Below, piece after piece: positions 17,574 to 26,457 of a DNA stretch of 32,787 nucleotides (positions are counted from its first letter, which is position 1; every line of letters starts with the position of its first letter). The notes under the pieces were generated by a model, which was given only the letters and a program-made list of their open reading frames with translations, searched no databases and had not been told where the DNA came from. The stretch comes from a virus. The position numbers were made by a program, and so were the translations under genes. The stretch lies in the IMG/VR virus record IMGVR_UViG_3300047408_000182, positions 1 to 32,787 of that record; one strand, 5' to 3'.

Positions 17574-19493
17574 ATGCCCGCCGGGATGCCGTATTTCGCT
17601 TGGATCGATCCAGACGAGGACGTCTTCGGCCCTGAGCATCTGCGCTGGGACGAGGATGTGTTCTCGTTCGCGCTCGCGCAGTCGGAGGGCGACCCGGCAA
17701 GTCTGACGCTGGTCGTCCGTCGACCGCGCAACGAGGCCGGCAATGCCATCGGGCTGCTCGGCCCTGGCCGCAAGATATGGTGCTGGTTCGCACTCGACTG
17801 TGGGCCGGACCTGGTCCGGTTCCGCGGCCGCCTGGTCGGGGTACCGACCTCAATCTTCGAAGAGCTCGTGACGCTGGAATTCGTCGCGCGGCCGATCGAC
17901 TTGGTGGCGCAAAAAGCCGCGCTCGCCGATACGCTGCGGGTGCTGCCGTATTACGACGAGGTGGTGATCGATCCCTCGCGACGCACCGATCCGGAGGTCG
18001 TGCTCGAGGGCTACAGCGCTATCTGGCATTACGACCGTGAGACCCACGTCCTGACCGTTTCGGACGAGATTACCGGCGAGGATGGCCTGGTCGAATTCGA
18101 CGGCGCCAGCGAAGACGGCAAGGTGCTCTACGACGGGCTCGGCCTGACGCTCACCAGCGGGCCTTTGGCCCGTGTCGATATCAATGCCGAATATGCCTGG
18201 ACCCAGATCGCATCCGGCAACGTAGACCTGACCCGATATCTGCTCAGCAGTTGGCCGGACAGCGGCGGTAAATATGTCGGCTCCTATACCTTCGGGGCCG
18301 GCGACTGGCCCAAGCCTGGCGCCACCATCGGCGACGGCTGGACGGCTGCCGCGGCGACCGCCACCGAACAGAGCTATGAGACCAACACCACGACAAGCGG
18401 CTCCGACGTCACGGTGATCTTTCCCGACAGTTCCTGGTTTGGCGCGTCGACAACCCACACGACGACGCAGGAAACCAGGACGGACTTTTTTCCGCCCGGC
18501 GGCTCGCTGTCTTTTTCCCAAACCCAAAAGGAAACCACCTCGTGGAAGACAAGTCTCGAACTCACGGGCTCGTCTCTCAGCTATAGCCTTTCGCGAACCG
18601 CGAGTATTCTGGTGTTGCACCATGCAGTTGTCACCCTGACGGCGGGCTATTCGGCCAACCGGCCGTGTACCGAGAAGGTCTCGCTGTCGCTGATTGCCGA
18701 CGTGCAACCGATCCTGACCGATCCGGAGGACGGCGAAAGCTTGCGCATCGACGACATCAAATCGGTCAACCTGAGCGAAGCTATCGACGGGGTGATACCG
18801 ATCGGTGATCCGGCGCGGCGCTCCTATATCGCAACCGAGCGCGGTAACGGAAGCGTCGAACACCTGATCGCGCTGGCGCGGGCCAACCTGATGAAGCGGG
18901 CGCGGGTGGTGGAGATCGCATTCGTGCCGAAGCTTGCACGCATGCCGGAAGTTACATTGCGCAAGAACGCCTTCCTGGCAGAGCCGCGGGTCGGGGAGGC
19001 GCTTGGCAAGATCATCGGCTATTCGTTGGCGCTGGACGGTTCCGACGGTCGCGTCAAATGCGAGATCCGTATTGGTTGCGCCATTGGCCGCGGCGGTTCG
19101 GCGATCGCTTCTGGCGGTGAGCCGACGTATTGCAGCATCGATTACGCCGGGGCCGACTACCAGGTATTCACCGGACGGATTGTGTTGTTCGATTCCTCGG
19201 TCGGCTATGAGCCGCCTGCCGCCAATCCGATTGACGACGGCATCAACTTTCTGTCGACACTGCGGGTCGAAGACGTGATCGACATTCCGCTTCACATCGA
19301 AAATCCGGCCTCGGTGCAAGCAAGCTATCTCGGCCTCGCCGGCATCCAGGAAGTGGCGGCCGAGATTTTGCAGAAGGTGCCGACGAAGGCGACGTTCAAG
19401 CTTAAGAGCATGACGCGCGAGTTTTCAAGCGATTATGAAATAGCGGTGACCGAACTGAATATCCCGACCGGATATGATCTGGAGGCGACCTGA
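17574..19493 (+). CDS. Tail hub / baseplate protein (putative)
   Basis: The 639-residue protein follows the distal tail gene and is the largest of the tail-tip proteins. Residues 1-220 look like the beta-barrel hub domains, with a strand pattern around FRGRLVGVPTSIFEELVTLEF. Residues 250-345 are very rich in Thr and Ser and may be an inserted flexible or beta-helical segment. Residues 390-639 return to mixed sequence, including a LIALARANLMKRARVVEIAF helix-strand unit seen in hub proteins. It would form the trimeric tail tip that opens on host contact. No enzyme motif is apparent. Confidence 0.65.
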   Translation: MPAGMPYFAWIDPDEDVFGPEHLRWDEDVFSFALAQSEGDPASLTLVVRRPRNEAGNAIGLLGPGRKIWCWFALDCGPDLVRFRGRLVGVPTSIFEELVTLEFVARPIDLVAQKAALADTLRVLPYYDEVVIDPSRRTDPEVVLEGYSAIWHYDRETHVLTVSDEITGEDGLVEFDGASEDGKVLYDGLGLTLTSGPLARVDINAEYAWTQIASGNVDLTRYLLSSWPDSGGKYVGSYTFGAGDWPKPGATIGDGWTAAAATATEQSYETNTTTSGSDVTVIFPDSSWFGASTTHTTTQETRTDFFPPGGSLSFSQTQKETTSWKTSLELTGSSLSYSLSRTASILVLHHAVVTLTAGYSANRPCTEKVSLSLIADVQPILTDPEDGESLRIDDIKSVNLSEAIDGVIPIGDPARRSYIATERGNGSVEHLIALARANLMKRARVVEIAFVPKLARMPEVTLRKNAFLAEPRVGEALGKIIGYSLALDGSDGRVKCEIRIGCAIGRGGSAIASGGEPTYCSIDYAGADYQVFTGRIVLFDSSVGYEPPAANPIDDGINFLSTLRVEDVIDIPLHIENPASVQASYLGLAGIQEVAAEILQKVPTKATFKLKSMTREFSSDYEIAVTELNIPTGYDLEAT

Positions 19494-19891
19494 TGGGTCT
19501 GGAAGTCGTCGTTCGTCCGCTCGTTCTGCCCAACATCCGCCCGCCTGTCGCACTGCGTATTGCGCCGCCGGACGATCCCACCAAGGGCCTCGCTAGCCTC
19601 GGCGGCAGTGGCGGCGGCACCTTCGTCGGCACCTCATATAGTTTCAGCATGAGCTATTCGAGTTCTCATCCAAAGCATGAAGAGAAGCGACAGATCGACA
19701 AAAAGAGGGTTTATCAGCAGGATGAGAAGGGCAACATCAACAGGACGAATTACATCGATGTCGAGCAAATGAAAAAGATTAGCCTGAATACCAGCGCGGG
19801 AAAAGAAGGAATCCTCTACGACAACCCGCCAGACCCCAAAAATGTCGAGACACTAGAGGAAAACGTAACGCGATACAGTGACGGTGGCTAG
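19493..19891 (+). CDS. Hypothetical tail-tip protein
   Basis: This 132-residue protein starts in a TGATG with the hub gene. The first 35 residues are Pro, Val and Leu rich. A Gly-rich loop (about 36-43) and a Ser-rich segment (SFSMSYSSS) follow, and then a polar, Lys- and Asp-rich second half. No signal peptide, membrane helix or known motif is visible. The position and tight coupling suggest a small baseplate or fibre attachment part. Confidence 0.65.
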   Translation: MGLEVVVRPLVLPNIRPPVALRIAPPDDPTKGLASLGGSGGGTFVGTSYSFSMSYSSSHPKHEEKRQIDKKRVYQQDEKGNINRTNYIDVEQMKKISLNTSAGKEGILYDNPPDPKNVETLEENVTRYSDGG

Positions 19892-19893
19892 GA

Positions 19894-20685
19894 ATGACAA
19901 TCGTTTATGTCACGACCGGCGCGTGGGGGACCGGCACCGGGACGCCGAACAGCGCGGCCCAGGTCGACGGCAATTTCTATGATGTTGATCAGCGCATTGT
20001 CGATCTGAACGCCGACCTCGCGGAAGGCAAGCGCATCGACAGCGTGACGTATACCGACACCAGCATGACGTTCCATTTCACCGATGGGACGACGCAGACC
20101 ATCCCGCTGCCGATTGCCGTCATCACCTATGTTGGGCAGTGGACCAACTCCACACCCTACGTTCGTGGGCTCATGGTATCGGTGCGCGGCCTCGGCATGT
20201 TTCAGGTGCTGGTCGATCATACGACGCCAGCGGTACCGGCGGCGTTCGATCCGAATGCGACGGATGGCAGCGGCAACCCGCTCTATTCGTTCTGGATGCC
20301 GCTCTATGACATCAATTATGACGCGGCGATCTTCGTCCCTGGAACGATCCAGCGCGACGTCGGCGAGCTACTATTCCAGGCCGTCGCCAATCGTTCGATG
20401 CGGCTGTCAACCGCCAACGGCCACGCCTACGCCTATCTGGATGTGGGCATCGCTACGGGCACCAACATCATCCTGTCGGTCCAGAAGAACCGGGCCGAGA
20501 TCGGCACCATCACGTTCACGGCCGGCAGCGGGATCGACACTGATGGTGGCCAGGCTGGGGCGTTCGTAATGACTGACACCGACTTCGCAGAGGGCGACAC
20601 CTACGCAATCCGGGTCACGCAGTCCGCCAACGCCGCGCCATCCGGTCTATCGTTGACCCTGCCGTTCCTGCGCACGGATATCTGA
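19894..20685 (+). CDS. Tail fibre or tip protein with a C-terminal beta domain
   Basis: The 263-residue product starts with a Gly/Thr-rich strand and helix (about 1-48, with VDGNFYDVDQRIVDLN) that may bind the tail tip. A region with the WTNSTPYVRGLMVSV pattern follows near 84-98, typical of modules repeated in phage fibres. The last 110 residues are all-beta with YLDVGIATGTNIILSVQKN and read like a fibre head or virion-surface domain. The role is probably structural or host contact. It starts two bases after the previous stop. Confidence 0.65.
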   Translation: MTIVYVTTGAWGTGTGTPNSAAQVDGNFYDVDQRIVDLNADLAEGKRIDSVTYTDTSMTFHFTDGTTQTIPLPIAVITYVGQWTNSTPYVRGLMVSVRGLGMFQVLVDHTTPAVPAAFDPNATDGSGNPLYSFWMPLYDINYDAAIFVPGTIQRDVGELLFQAVANRSMRLSTANGHAYAYLDVGIATGTNIILSVQKNRAEIGTITFTAGSGIDTDGGQAGAFVMTDTDFAEGDTYAIRVTQSANAAPSGLSLTLPFLRTDI

Positions 20686-20687
20686 TA

Positions 20688-22013
20688 ATGGCCGAGACAA
20701 CAGGCGGCTTGGCACAGGATGTGCTGACGCGCATCGTCAATGTGCATTGGGGGGGAGGTCTTGCGGTCGAGTTTACCAAGGAACCCAGTTATCTGACGCT
20801 GAAACAAGCCTTGTCCTCCTTGTCCATGACCAAGGTGGTCATTTCGGTTTGGTTCCGGATTCCCAAAGAATCGGCGGATGCTGTTCGGGAAGCAATCATA
20901 CCAGGCTTTGGTTACTCGGTTTTCGATGGGGTCATTCCGCTCGTCGTATGGGGAAAACAGCCAACCACACCCGTCACCGAAGTAGAGAGCTATGATTCTG
21001 GCTCCATCGATTCCTCGGCGAATATCATTATGCTGGAACGTATTTCAGGCTCCCATACCGCGCCGCTGCAGCCGTCATGCATCGGTTTCTATGTGGGGAA
21101 TGCATCAATCAATCCCTCTTTGCACGTCCATATCCAAACCGATGTCAATGCTTCCGGAACGGGCCTGCTCTTCATCAACACCAGGTTCACCGGGGATTTT
21201 ATTGGAATTAATACGACTCCGCCTCATGTAGGCTATCCTGTTTATAATAATGTCAAGTACATCAAGGAGGACGTTTCTTATGCTGTAACCGAGGAGCCGG
21301 AATATCTCGGCAACATCGGCAGCGGTGCCGGTTACCCCGACGTCAAGGAAGACCAATGGAATCATTTGCTGATTTCGTGGGAGCTCGTCGGCGGAGGCGG
21401 CAACAAGATGTGGTGCGCGATAAACGACAAGAACAAAGATGGCAACGATCTGCCGGCGTTGTGCGACCTGTCCACCATGGGGCCGAACGAGCATTCGTCG
21501 AGCACACCCTATTACAACGGAGGCGAGGGTAAGTTCGTCAGCGTGCCCGACTTCGGGCCCACCAACGTCCCCTCCGATCCGGTCCAGACTCCAGGGCCGC
21601 CGTCCGCCAACAGGTCCAGCGATGATATCGGCGGGACTATCCCGATTGCGCCGATTCAGAAGGTGGAGTTGGCAGAGCTGCAAGTTTTCACTGGCATCAC
21701 GCTGAGTACCAGTATCGAGTCCAATCGTCGTGCCTTCATCGATTTCGAGCGGGATGAAGACGGAAATCCAATCAGGAATGACGATGGCAAGCGCACCCTC
21801 AGGCCGGTCAATCCAGAGCAGGCGGAAGAGTTGTTACGCAAAAAGCCTGAAGTTCTCCTGCATGGCAGCAGCGATTGGATCGATGGTCAGAACACCGGCA
21901 GTACCGGAATCAATTACGGCGTCGACCCGCCCCAAATAAAGCCGGACGGACAATTCAAGCCGACCGGTAAAATCACGGCATACACGCCGGACCCCGGATT
22001 TGTCGAGGCGTGA
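20688..22013 (+). CDS. Tail protein with a probable concanavalin/LamG-like lectin domain
   Basis: This 441-residue protein contains alternating beta strands with a central WNHLLISWELVG strand (about residues 222-233) followed by a strand with MWCAINDK. This is the pattern of jelly-roll lectin (LamG-like) domains, in which that strand pair lies on the sugar-binding sheet. The last 100 residues are Asp, Pro and Gly rich and probably flexible. Host surface binding is likely but not proven. Codon use is somewhat less GC-rich than in the neighbouring genes, which may reflect recent acquisition of a receptor-binding module. Confidence 0.6.
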   Translation: MAETTGGLAQDVLTRIVNVHWGGGLAVEFTKEPSYLTLKQALSSLSMTKVVISVWFRIPKESADAVREAIIPGFGYSVFDGVIPLVVWGKQPTTPVTEVESYDSGSIDSSANIIMLERISGSHTAPLQPSCIGFYVGNASINPSLHVHIQTDVNASGTGLLFINTRFTGDFIGINTTPPHVGYPVYNNVKYIKEDVSYAVTEEPEYLGNIGSGAGYPDVKEDQWNHLLISWELVGGGGNKMWCAINDKNKDGNDLPALCDLSTMGPNEHSSSTPYYNGGEGKFVSVPDFGPTNVPSDPVQTPGPPSANRSSDDIGGTIPIAPIQKVELAELQVFTGITLSTSIESNRRAFIDFERDEDGNPIRNDDGKRTLRPVNPEQAEELLRKKPEVLLHGSSDWIDGQNTGSTGINYGVDPPQIKPDGQFKPTGKITAYTPDPGFVEA

Positions 22014-22937
22014 ATGCTCGTCTGTAACGTCAGCCTGCTGCGACGGCGAGCGGCAATTGCGGCTGACGTTACGGAGGCTGCCGCTGCGGCGGACGCGCCA
22101 GGCACTGGCAACGTTGTCTTCGCCACGCTGGTCGACGACCCAGCCTCGGTGCGCGACACCCTCGACGCCTACCTCGGCGAGATCATGGTCGAGGTGCCGC
22201 CACCCATGGGCGGCGCGCGCGATAGCGTCAATGCCGGGCTGGTCTATCGCGTGACGGTCGTGGAAGGAACGACTGCGGCCGATTTGTCCTCGGCTTCCGT
22301 GCCTGTGCCTCTCAGTGCGGCGGTAGCGGAGACGGTCACTGCGGCCTCCACACAAGACGCCACGACCACGTCGGTAAGCCATACGACATTCAACCCGGCG
22401 GACCTTTTGAACGTTACGCTTAGCGGTGGCAATCTCACCGCCACTGGCACCGGGCAGGGCGGTGTGCGCACGATCACTTCCATCAGCTCCGGCAAGTACT
22501 ATTGGGAATTTACGCTGGGAACCATTTCCAATGCCAATACGGGTGTTGGCTTTGGTACGGCGGCAGCAAATTTGGCCAATTGCGGCCCCACTCCAGTCAG
22601 GGTGGTGCTGATGTACAACAACGGGGACATTTACATTGATAATGGCGGTACTGTCTACCATTTGGGGGCGCGATCTGCCGGTGACGTCATCGGTGTTGCG
22701 GTTGACGTGACTGCACAACTGGTTTGGTTCCGGGTCGCGCCATCGGGCAATTGGAACAGCAGCGGCACGGCTAACCCGGCGACCGGAACGGGAGGCATCA
22801 GCATCAACACAGTTAATTTGAGCGCTGCCTTGTTCCCGCTGGTTGCGCCGGGAGCGTCTGGCAACGGCGCCACCGGCAACTTCGGCGCCAGCTCTTTCAC
22901 CGGCAGCGTCCCATCCGGGTTTGCCGCTGGCCTATGA
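22014..22937 (+). CDS. Tail protein with a C-terminal SPRY-like domain
   Basis: The 307-residue product begins directly after the previous stop. Residues 1-115 are Ala, Val and Thr rich. Residues 120-307 follow the SPRY (B30.2) pattern: a SGKYYWEFTLG strand near 160, a Gly-Val-Gly-Phe-Gly turn, GDVIGVAVDV, a WFRVAPSGNW segment and a final LFPLVAPG with a phenylalanine near the end. SPRY domains bind proteins, and in phages they are found on tail fibres. It may therefore be a receptor-binding part. The assignment is by pattern only. Confidence 0.65.
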   Translation: MLVCNVSLLRRRAAIAADVTEAAAAADAPGTGNVVFATLVDDPASVRDTLDAYLGEIMVEVPPPMGGARDSVNAGLVYRVTVVEGTTAADLSSASVPVPLSAAVAETVTAASTQDATTTSVSHTTFNPADLLNVTLSGGNLTATGTGQGGVRTITSISSGKYYWEFTLGTISNANTGVGFGTAAANLANCGPTPVRVVLMYNNGDIYIDNGGTVYHLGARSAGDVIGVAVDVTAQLVWFRVAPSGNWNSSGTANPATGTGGISINTVNLSAALFPLVAPGASGNGATGNFGASSFTGSVPSGFAAGL

Positions 22938-22956
22938 CCTCCAAAGGAGAAACCCC

Positions 22957-23541
22957 ATGACCGACGAACGCGCGCAAGCGCGCGAGCATAGCGACGCATC
23001 CGTTATCCGTGGCGCCGGCCTCGACGAAGGCGCCGAGGCGCATGGCCGTTACGAGGTCGAATGCTTCGGCGCGGATGGCAAACTGAAATGGCGCGAGGTG
23101 GTCGACAACGTGGTCGCGGACGTCGGCAAGAACCTGGCGCTCGATACGTTCCTCGCCGGGTCGGCCTATACCGTAACCGGGCCATTCATGGGCCTGATCT
23201 CGTCGGTGTCGTATTCGGCTGTCTCGGCCAGCGACACGATGGCGTCGCATGCCGGATGGCTCGAGGCCGGCGGCACCAACGCCCCGACCTATTCCGGCAA
23301 CCGCAAGACTGCGGTCTGGGCCGCCGCGGCATCAGGATCGAAGGCGCTGTCGGCGGCGCTGTCGTTCGCGATCACCAGCTCGGGCACGGTGAAGGGCGCG
23401 TTCCTCTGCTACGGCAGCGGCGCGGTGAATACCAAGGACAGCCCCGCCGGCACGCTGTGGTCGGCTGGTACGTTCTCGACCGGCGACAAGGCGGTCGTAA
23501 ACGGCGATACGCTCAATGTAAATTATAGCACCAGTTTGTAA
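22957..23541 (+). CDS. Phage structural protein of unknown role
   Basis: The 194-residue product starts at the ATG at 22957, which has AAAGGAG eight or so bases upstream. A longer open frame from 22843 has no such site. The sequence RYEVECFGADGKLKWREVVDNVV is followed by a glycine- and serine-rich beta region with a LISSVSYSAV motif, a TMASHAGW motif and a closing GDTLNVNYS strand. This pattern is common in a family of uncharacterised phage proteins coded near fibre or lysis genes. A capsid or tail decoration role is possible. Confidence 0.7.
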   Translation: MTDERAQAREHSDASVIRGAGLDEGAEAHGRYEVECFGADGKLKWREVVDNVVADVGKNLALDTFLAGSAYTVTGPFMGLISSVSYSAVSASDTMASHAGWLEAGGTNAPTYSGNRKTAVWAAAASGSKALSAALSFAITSSGTVKGAFLCYGSGAVNTKDSPAGTLWSAGTFSTGDKAVVNGDTLNVNYSTSL

Positions 23542-23551
23542 GGCATCAGGA

Positions 23552-25108
23552 ATGAGCGACACCCCGGATTGGCTGCTCGAGATGCGCGCGCTGACGGGGC
23601 TGACTGAAACGCCGGGCAGCGCCGACAACCCTAAGATCCTCGCGATGGCCGACACGATCGCCAAAGCATATCCCGACATGGCCGCCTATTGCTCCACCTA
23701 TCAGCACGACGAGACTCCTTGGTGTGGCCTGACAGTCGCCTACTGCATGACGCGGGCTGGCATCCGTCCGGTCTGGGGTCCGACCGACACCGACAGATGG
23801 CTCTGGGCGCAGGCGTGGGACGATCCAGCATGGGGGGACAAGATCTCGGAACCGAGGCCCGGCTGCGTGGTGGTGATGACGCGCTCGGGCGGCGGGCATG
23901 TGACGCTCTACGAGCGCACCGAGGGGTCGTACTACGTCTGCCGCGGCGGCAATCAGAGCGACGCCGTCAACACGCAGAGCTATTCCAAAAGCTCGGTCAT
24001 TGCCCTGATGTGGCCGAAGAGCGGCCCACCACTGCCGCCGGCCCCGCCGGCCCCGCGCGCGCAGATCAAGAAGGGTAGCACTGGGCCCGACGTCGTCTAT
24101 TTGCAGACGGCGCTGGGAATTCCAGCCGACGGCCAGTTCGGCTCGGTCACCGACGGCGCCGTGCGCGGCTATCAGACAGCAACCGGGCTCACTAGCGATG
24201 GTGTTGTCGGTACGAACACGTGGACCAAAGTCGATGCCCTGGTAGCGCGCATGAAGGCTGGCGAGAACGGCATTTCCGATGCGTTGATCGCCGACATCGC
24301 CGAGCTCGCCAAGACCGCGCCGATCCAGAGTTACAACTGGAAAGACCGCGGCCGCAGCCCGCCCGGTTACATCGCCGGCATGGGGGCGGCTTACGCGCTC
24401 GCGCTGACGTGGCTGATGGACGAGAACGACCCCGCCGCTGTGGAGATGGCGCAGAAAGCCGGCAGCCCGGACACCGACGCGCTCGCGTGGTATTCGAGCG
24501 AATTCACAAAGCTTGGCATGAGCAATGCAAAGGCAGGGAAGGACACGCTGCGGCACCTGTTCGTGCTGATGATTGGCCTGGGCATGCGGGAGAGCTCGGG
24601 CACGTACTGTTGTGGCCGCGACCAGTCGGCCACCAACGTCACCTCGGACACGGCAGAGGCAGGGCTCTTTCAGACAAGCTGGAACATCAAGACGGCCAGC
24701 CAGAACCTGCCGGCGCTGATGGAGGATTACTGGGCCGACCCACGCGGGTTTCTGCACATCTTCTCCGACAACGTGCAGCCGTCATCGAGCGACTTGCAGA
24801 ACTACGGTTCGGGGCAAGGAGCGTCCTATCAGTGGCTGGCGAAGTACAGCCCGGCCTTTGCCGTCATGGTGACGGCGATCGGTCTGCGCACCCGGCGCAA
24901 TCATTGGGGCCCGATCAACAACAAGGCGGCGGAGCTGCGTGACGAGGCCGACGACTTCCTACGCGAGGTCGAGGCGCTGGTGTTGCTAGAACCGCAGCCG
25001 GGGCCCGAGCCAGAGCCAGTGCCAGAGCCGGACATCCCGGAGGTCAGGATCACGACTACCGGCACTATCAGGCTATGGGTGAATGGACAGAGCATCGCGC
25101 TCGAATGA
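23552..25108 (+). CDS. Two-enzyme endolysin
   Basis: The 518-residue protein combines three parts. Residues 1-155 look like an NlpC/P60- or CHAP-type (TIGR02594-like) amidase or peptidase with Cys58 (PWCGLTVAYC), His116 (GGGHVTLY) and Asn134 (RGGNQS) as likely catalytic residues. Residues 170-228 are a PG_binding_1 domain. Residues 235-450 resemble a lysozyme or transglycosylase-like unit, with Glu347 in GMRESSG and a later AEAGLFQTSW that fits the family's Gly-Leu-Phe-Gln pattern. The last part is a Pro-Glu linker and a short strand. There is no signal peptide, so a holin must let it reach the wall. It lies upstream of small membrane genes that could provide this. Confidence 0.82.
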   Translation: MSDTPDWLLEMRALTGLTETPGSADNPKILAMADTIAKAYPDMAAYCSTYQHDETPWCGLTVAYCMTRAGIRPVWGPTDTDRWLWAQAWDDPAWGDKISEPRPGCVVVMTRSGGGHVTLYERTEGSYYVCRGGNQSDAVNTQSYSKSSVIALMWPKSGPPLPPAPPAPRAQIKKGSTGPDVVYLQTALGIPADGQFGSVTDGAVRGYQTATGLTSDGVVGTNTWTKVDALVARMKAGENGISDALIADIAELAKTAPIQSYNWKDRGRSPPGYIAGMGAAYALALTWLMDENDPAAVEMAQKAGSPDTDALAWYSSEFTKLGMSNAKAGKDTLRHLFVLMIGLGMRESSGTYCCGRDQSATNVTSDTAEAGLFQTSWNIKTASQNLPALMEDYWADPRGFLHIFSDNVQPSSSDLQNYGSGQGASYQWLAKYSPAFAVMVTAIGLRTRRNHWGPINNKAAELRDEADDFLREVEALVLLEPQPGPEPEPVPEPDIPEVRITTTGTIRLWVNGQSIALE

Positions 25109-25120
25109 TGGAGGGGCGTC

Positions 25121-25498
25121 ATGGCAGCGTTCGGCTTCTTCGATCTCACAGGCCTCGTATTTCGGCTGTTCCAGAACCGCGCCGAGATCGAGCGCATATG
25201 GGCCGACATTCGTTCGCTTGGCGACAAGGTGGCGCCAGGGGTGTTGCCGGGTGGCGCGGGCCCTGTGGTTTCCCAGAGCGCTGTAGCTGCAGCAGCAGGA
25301 TCGCCACCCGACTTTTCCATGCTGTGGCTGCAGCAGAGCCTCAACAAACTGAATAACGCCGGCCTCGATGTCGATGGCGAATATGGCGAGAACACCAGGG
25401 CGGCCATCATGGCGTTCCAATCAAAGAACGGGCTCGTTGCCGACGGCTGGGCTGGCGTGGAGACCTCAGCGAAGATCTACTCCCTGCTCAATGCGTGA
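25121..25498 (+). CDS. Peptidoglycan-binding domain protein
   Basis: Residues 55-125 of this 125-residue protein form a second PG_binding_1 domain, with the usual leucine-rich start, GLDVDGEYGENTRAAIMAFQ and a closing GLVADGWAG motif. Residues 1-30 form an amphipathic helix with a short hydrophobic stretch, and a flexible Ala/Gly/Pro linker follows. There is no catalytic domain, so it may help lysis by targeting other proteins to the wall, or it may be a tail component. GGAGGGG lies just upstream. Confidence 0.72.
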   Translation: MAAFGFFDLTGLVFRLFQNRAEIERIWADIRSLGDKVAPGVLPGGAGPVVSQSAVAAAAGSPPDFSMLWLQQSLNKLNNAGLDVDGEYGENTRAAIMAFQSKNGLVADGWAGVETSAKIYSLLNA

Positions 25499-25504
25499 CA
25501 GGCA

Positions 25505-25732
25505 ATGTTCAGCGAAGAGACCGCCCGGCAACTCTTGGCGCTGATCGTTGTCGCTGGGTTCTTCGGGCTGTTGGGCGTCATTCTGTTTGGGTTCGTGAAT
25601 GTTCAGGAGCCGGCCATGGCCAAGCTGGTCGGTGTGATTACCGGGGTTCTGGGCGCCAAGCTCGACGTCGTGCTCTACAGATATTTCGGGCTGGTCGTGA
25701 GGAAGAAAGAAGAAGAGGGCTCCGATGCCTGA
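25505..25732 (+). CDS. Small two-helix membrane protein, holin candidate
   Basis: The 75-residue product has hydrophobic segments at about residues 9-30 and 37-60 and a charged tail (RKKEEEG). This matches the size and shape of class II holins, and the gene follows the endolysin and wall-binding genes. Holins form membrane lesions that let the endolysin out. The stop overlaps the next start. No family-specific motif is visible, so the call rests on topology and place. Confidence 0.6.
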   Translation: MFSEETARQLLALIVVAGFFGLLGVILFGFVNVQEPAMAKLVGVITGVLGAKLDVVLYRYFGLVVRKKEEEGSDA

Positions 25733-25931
25733 CGTAACGGTCGCGCCGCCGCACGAGTTGGCGAAGCTCAGGTGCCGCTTTGGCTGCGATGCGCCGGTCG
25801 GGATTTTTCACGTGCCCGCGGGGTGCATCTGTTGGCGCGATCCGGTGCAAGCGTTGTGCATGCAGCATTTCGTCAAGGCGGAGTCGACGGGCCCGATTAC
25901 ATGCATCGTCGATTTCAGACTTCAGGAGTGA
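25725..25931 (+). CDS. Small Cys/His-rich protein
   Basis: This 68-residue protein has cysteines at 17, 21, 34, 36 and 45 and histidines at 10, 29 and 48, enough for a zinc site. It has no membrane helix or signal peptide. The start lies inside the end of the previous gene. The composition suggests a small metal-binding protein in the cytoplasm. What it does between lysis-type membrane genes is unknown. Confidence 0.55.
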   Translation: MPDVTVAPPHELAKLRCRFGCDAPVGIFHVPAGCICWRDPVQALCMQHFVKAESTGPITCIVDFRLQE

Positions 25932-25935
25932 GAGC

Positions 25936-26169
25936 ATGCCGGCAATGGAAGAGGGCGCGAAGGTCGCCTCGTCGTTCCTGGAGGCCATGAAATCGCAGCC
26001 GCTCGCGCTCGCGCTGGTGCTGTGCAATCTGACCCTGCTGGCGCTGTTCTTCTACGTGGCGAGCCTGTCGAGCGGAAACCGCGCGAAGGAATTCCAGTCC
26101 ATTCTGCAAATGCAAAGGGAAGTGCAGCAACTACTCTATCAATGCACCCCTCCGGCACCAAGGGGTTAG
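25936..26169 (+). CDS. Single-pass membrane protein, first member of a paralogous pair
   Basis: The ATG at 25936 follows GGAGTGAGAG and gives 77 residues. A short amphipathic N-terminal helix leads into a membrane helix (about 23-45), then a charged helix ending in a cysteine near residue 70. It aligns along its length with the product of 26458-26682. Both have an acidic N-terminus, an Ala-Met-Lys-Ser stretch, the membrane helix, a Ser-Ser/Asn-Ala turn with Arg and Lys, and a helix ending in Cys. The function may be as a lysis accessory, such as an inner-membrane spanin-like or holin-regulating part, but this is not shown. Confidence 0.6.
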   Translation: MPAMEEGAKVASSFLEAMKSQPLALALVLCNLTLLALFFYVASLSSGNRAKEFQSILQMQREVQQLLYQCTPPAPRG

Positions 26170-26357
26170 GCATGCTGTTTCCTGGGTCGCTGATTGTTGG
26201 ATTGTTCTTTAGGGACCGCATCCTTTGTGATCCAGTCGCCATAGGATGCCAAATATGCCGACTGTTCAGGACATCGGCAGCATTCCGATTCAGTCCTGCA
26301 CGCGCGACCTGTAACAAATTCTGTCTCGCAAAAGCGGCAGTATTCACGGTTGCTCAT
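26166..26357 (-). CDS. Reversed Cys-rich zinc-ribbon-like protein (moron candidate)
   Basis: The 63-residue product has Cys7, Cys10, Cys20, Cys26, Cys27 and Cys29, a CxxC start and a later cysteine cluster, as in small zinc ribbons. A polar tail follows. AGGA stands eight bases before the ATG on the minus strand. A longer frame to 26414 lacks a comparable site. A TATTAT -10-like box lies at 26405-26410 on the minus strand, 48 bases from the start. The stop overlaps the stop of the converging gene in a TTAG. It splits the two paralogous membrane genes and is less GC-rich than they are, which suggests later insertion. Possible roles are DNA or RNA binding or a small regulator. Confidence 0.6.
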   Translation of the reverse strand: MSNREYCRFCETEFVTGRACRTESECCRCPEQSAYLASYGDWITKDAVPKEQSNNQRPRKQHA

Positions 26358-26457
26358 TGGCTTTTTCCTATTGCATCGCTGTAGCGGCCGGCAGGCTGAT
26401 GGGGATAATAACATAACTGCACGCCGAACCGACCCGGCGGATGAAGGAACTCAGCGG

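Noticed and set aside
17850-19319. A 489-codon minus-strand open frame opposite the hub gene
   Set aside because: The hub frame fits gene order and coupling on both sides. The antisense product is Arg/Asp/Val-rich without domain character.
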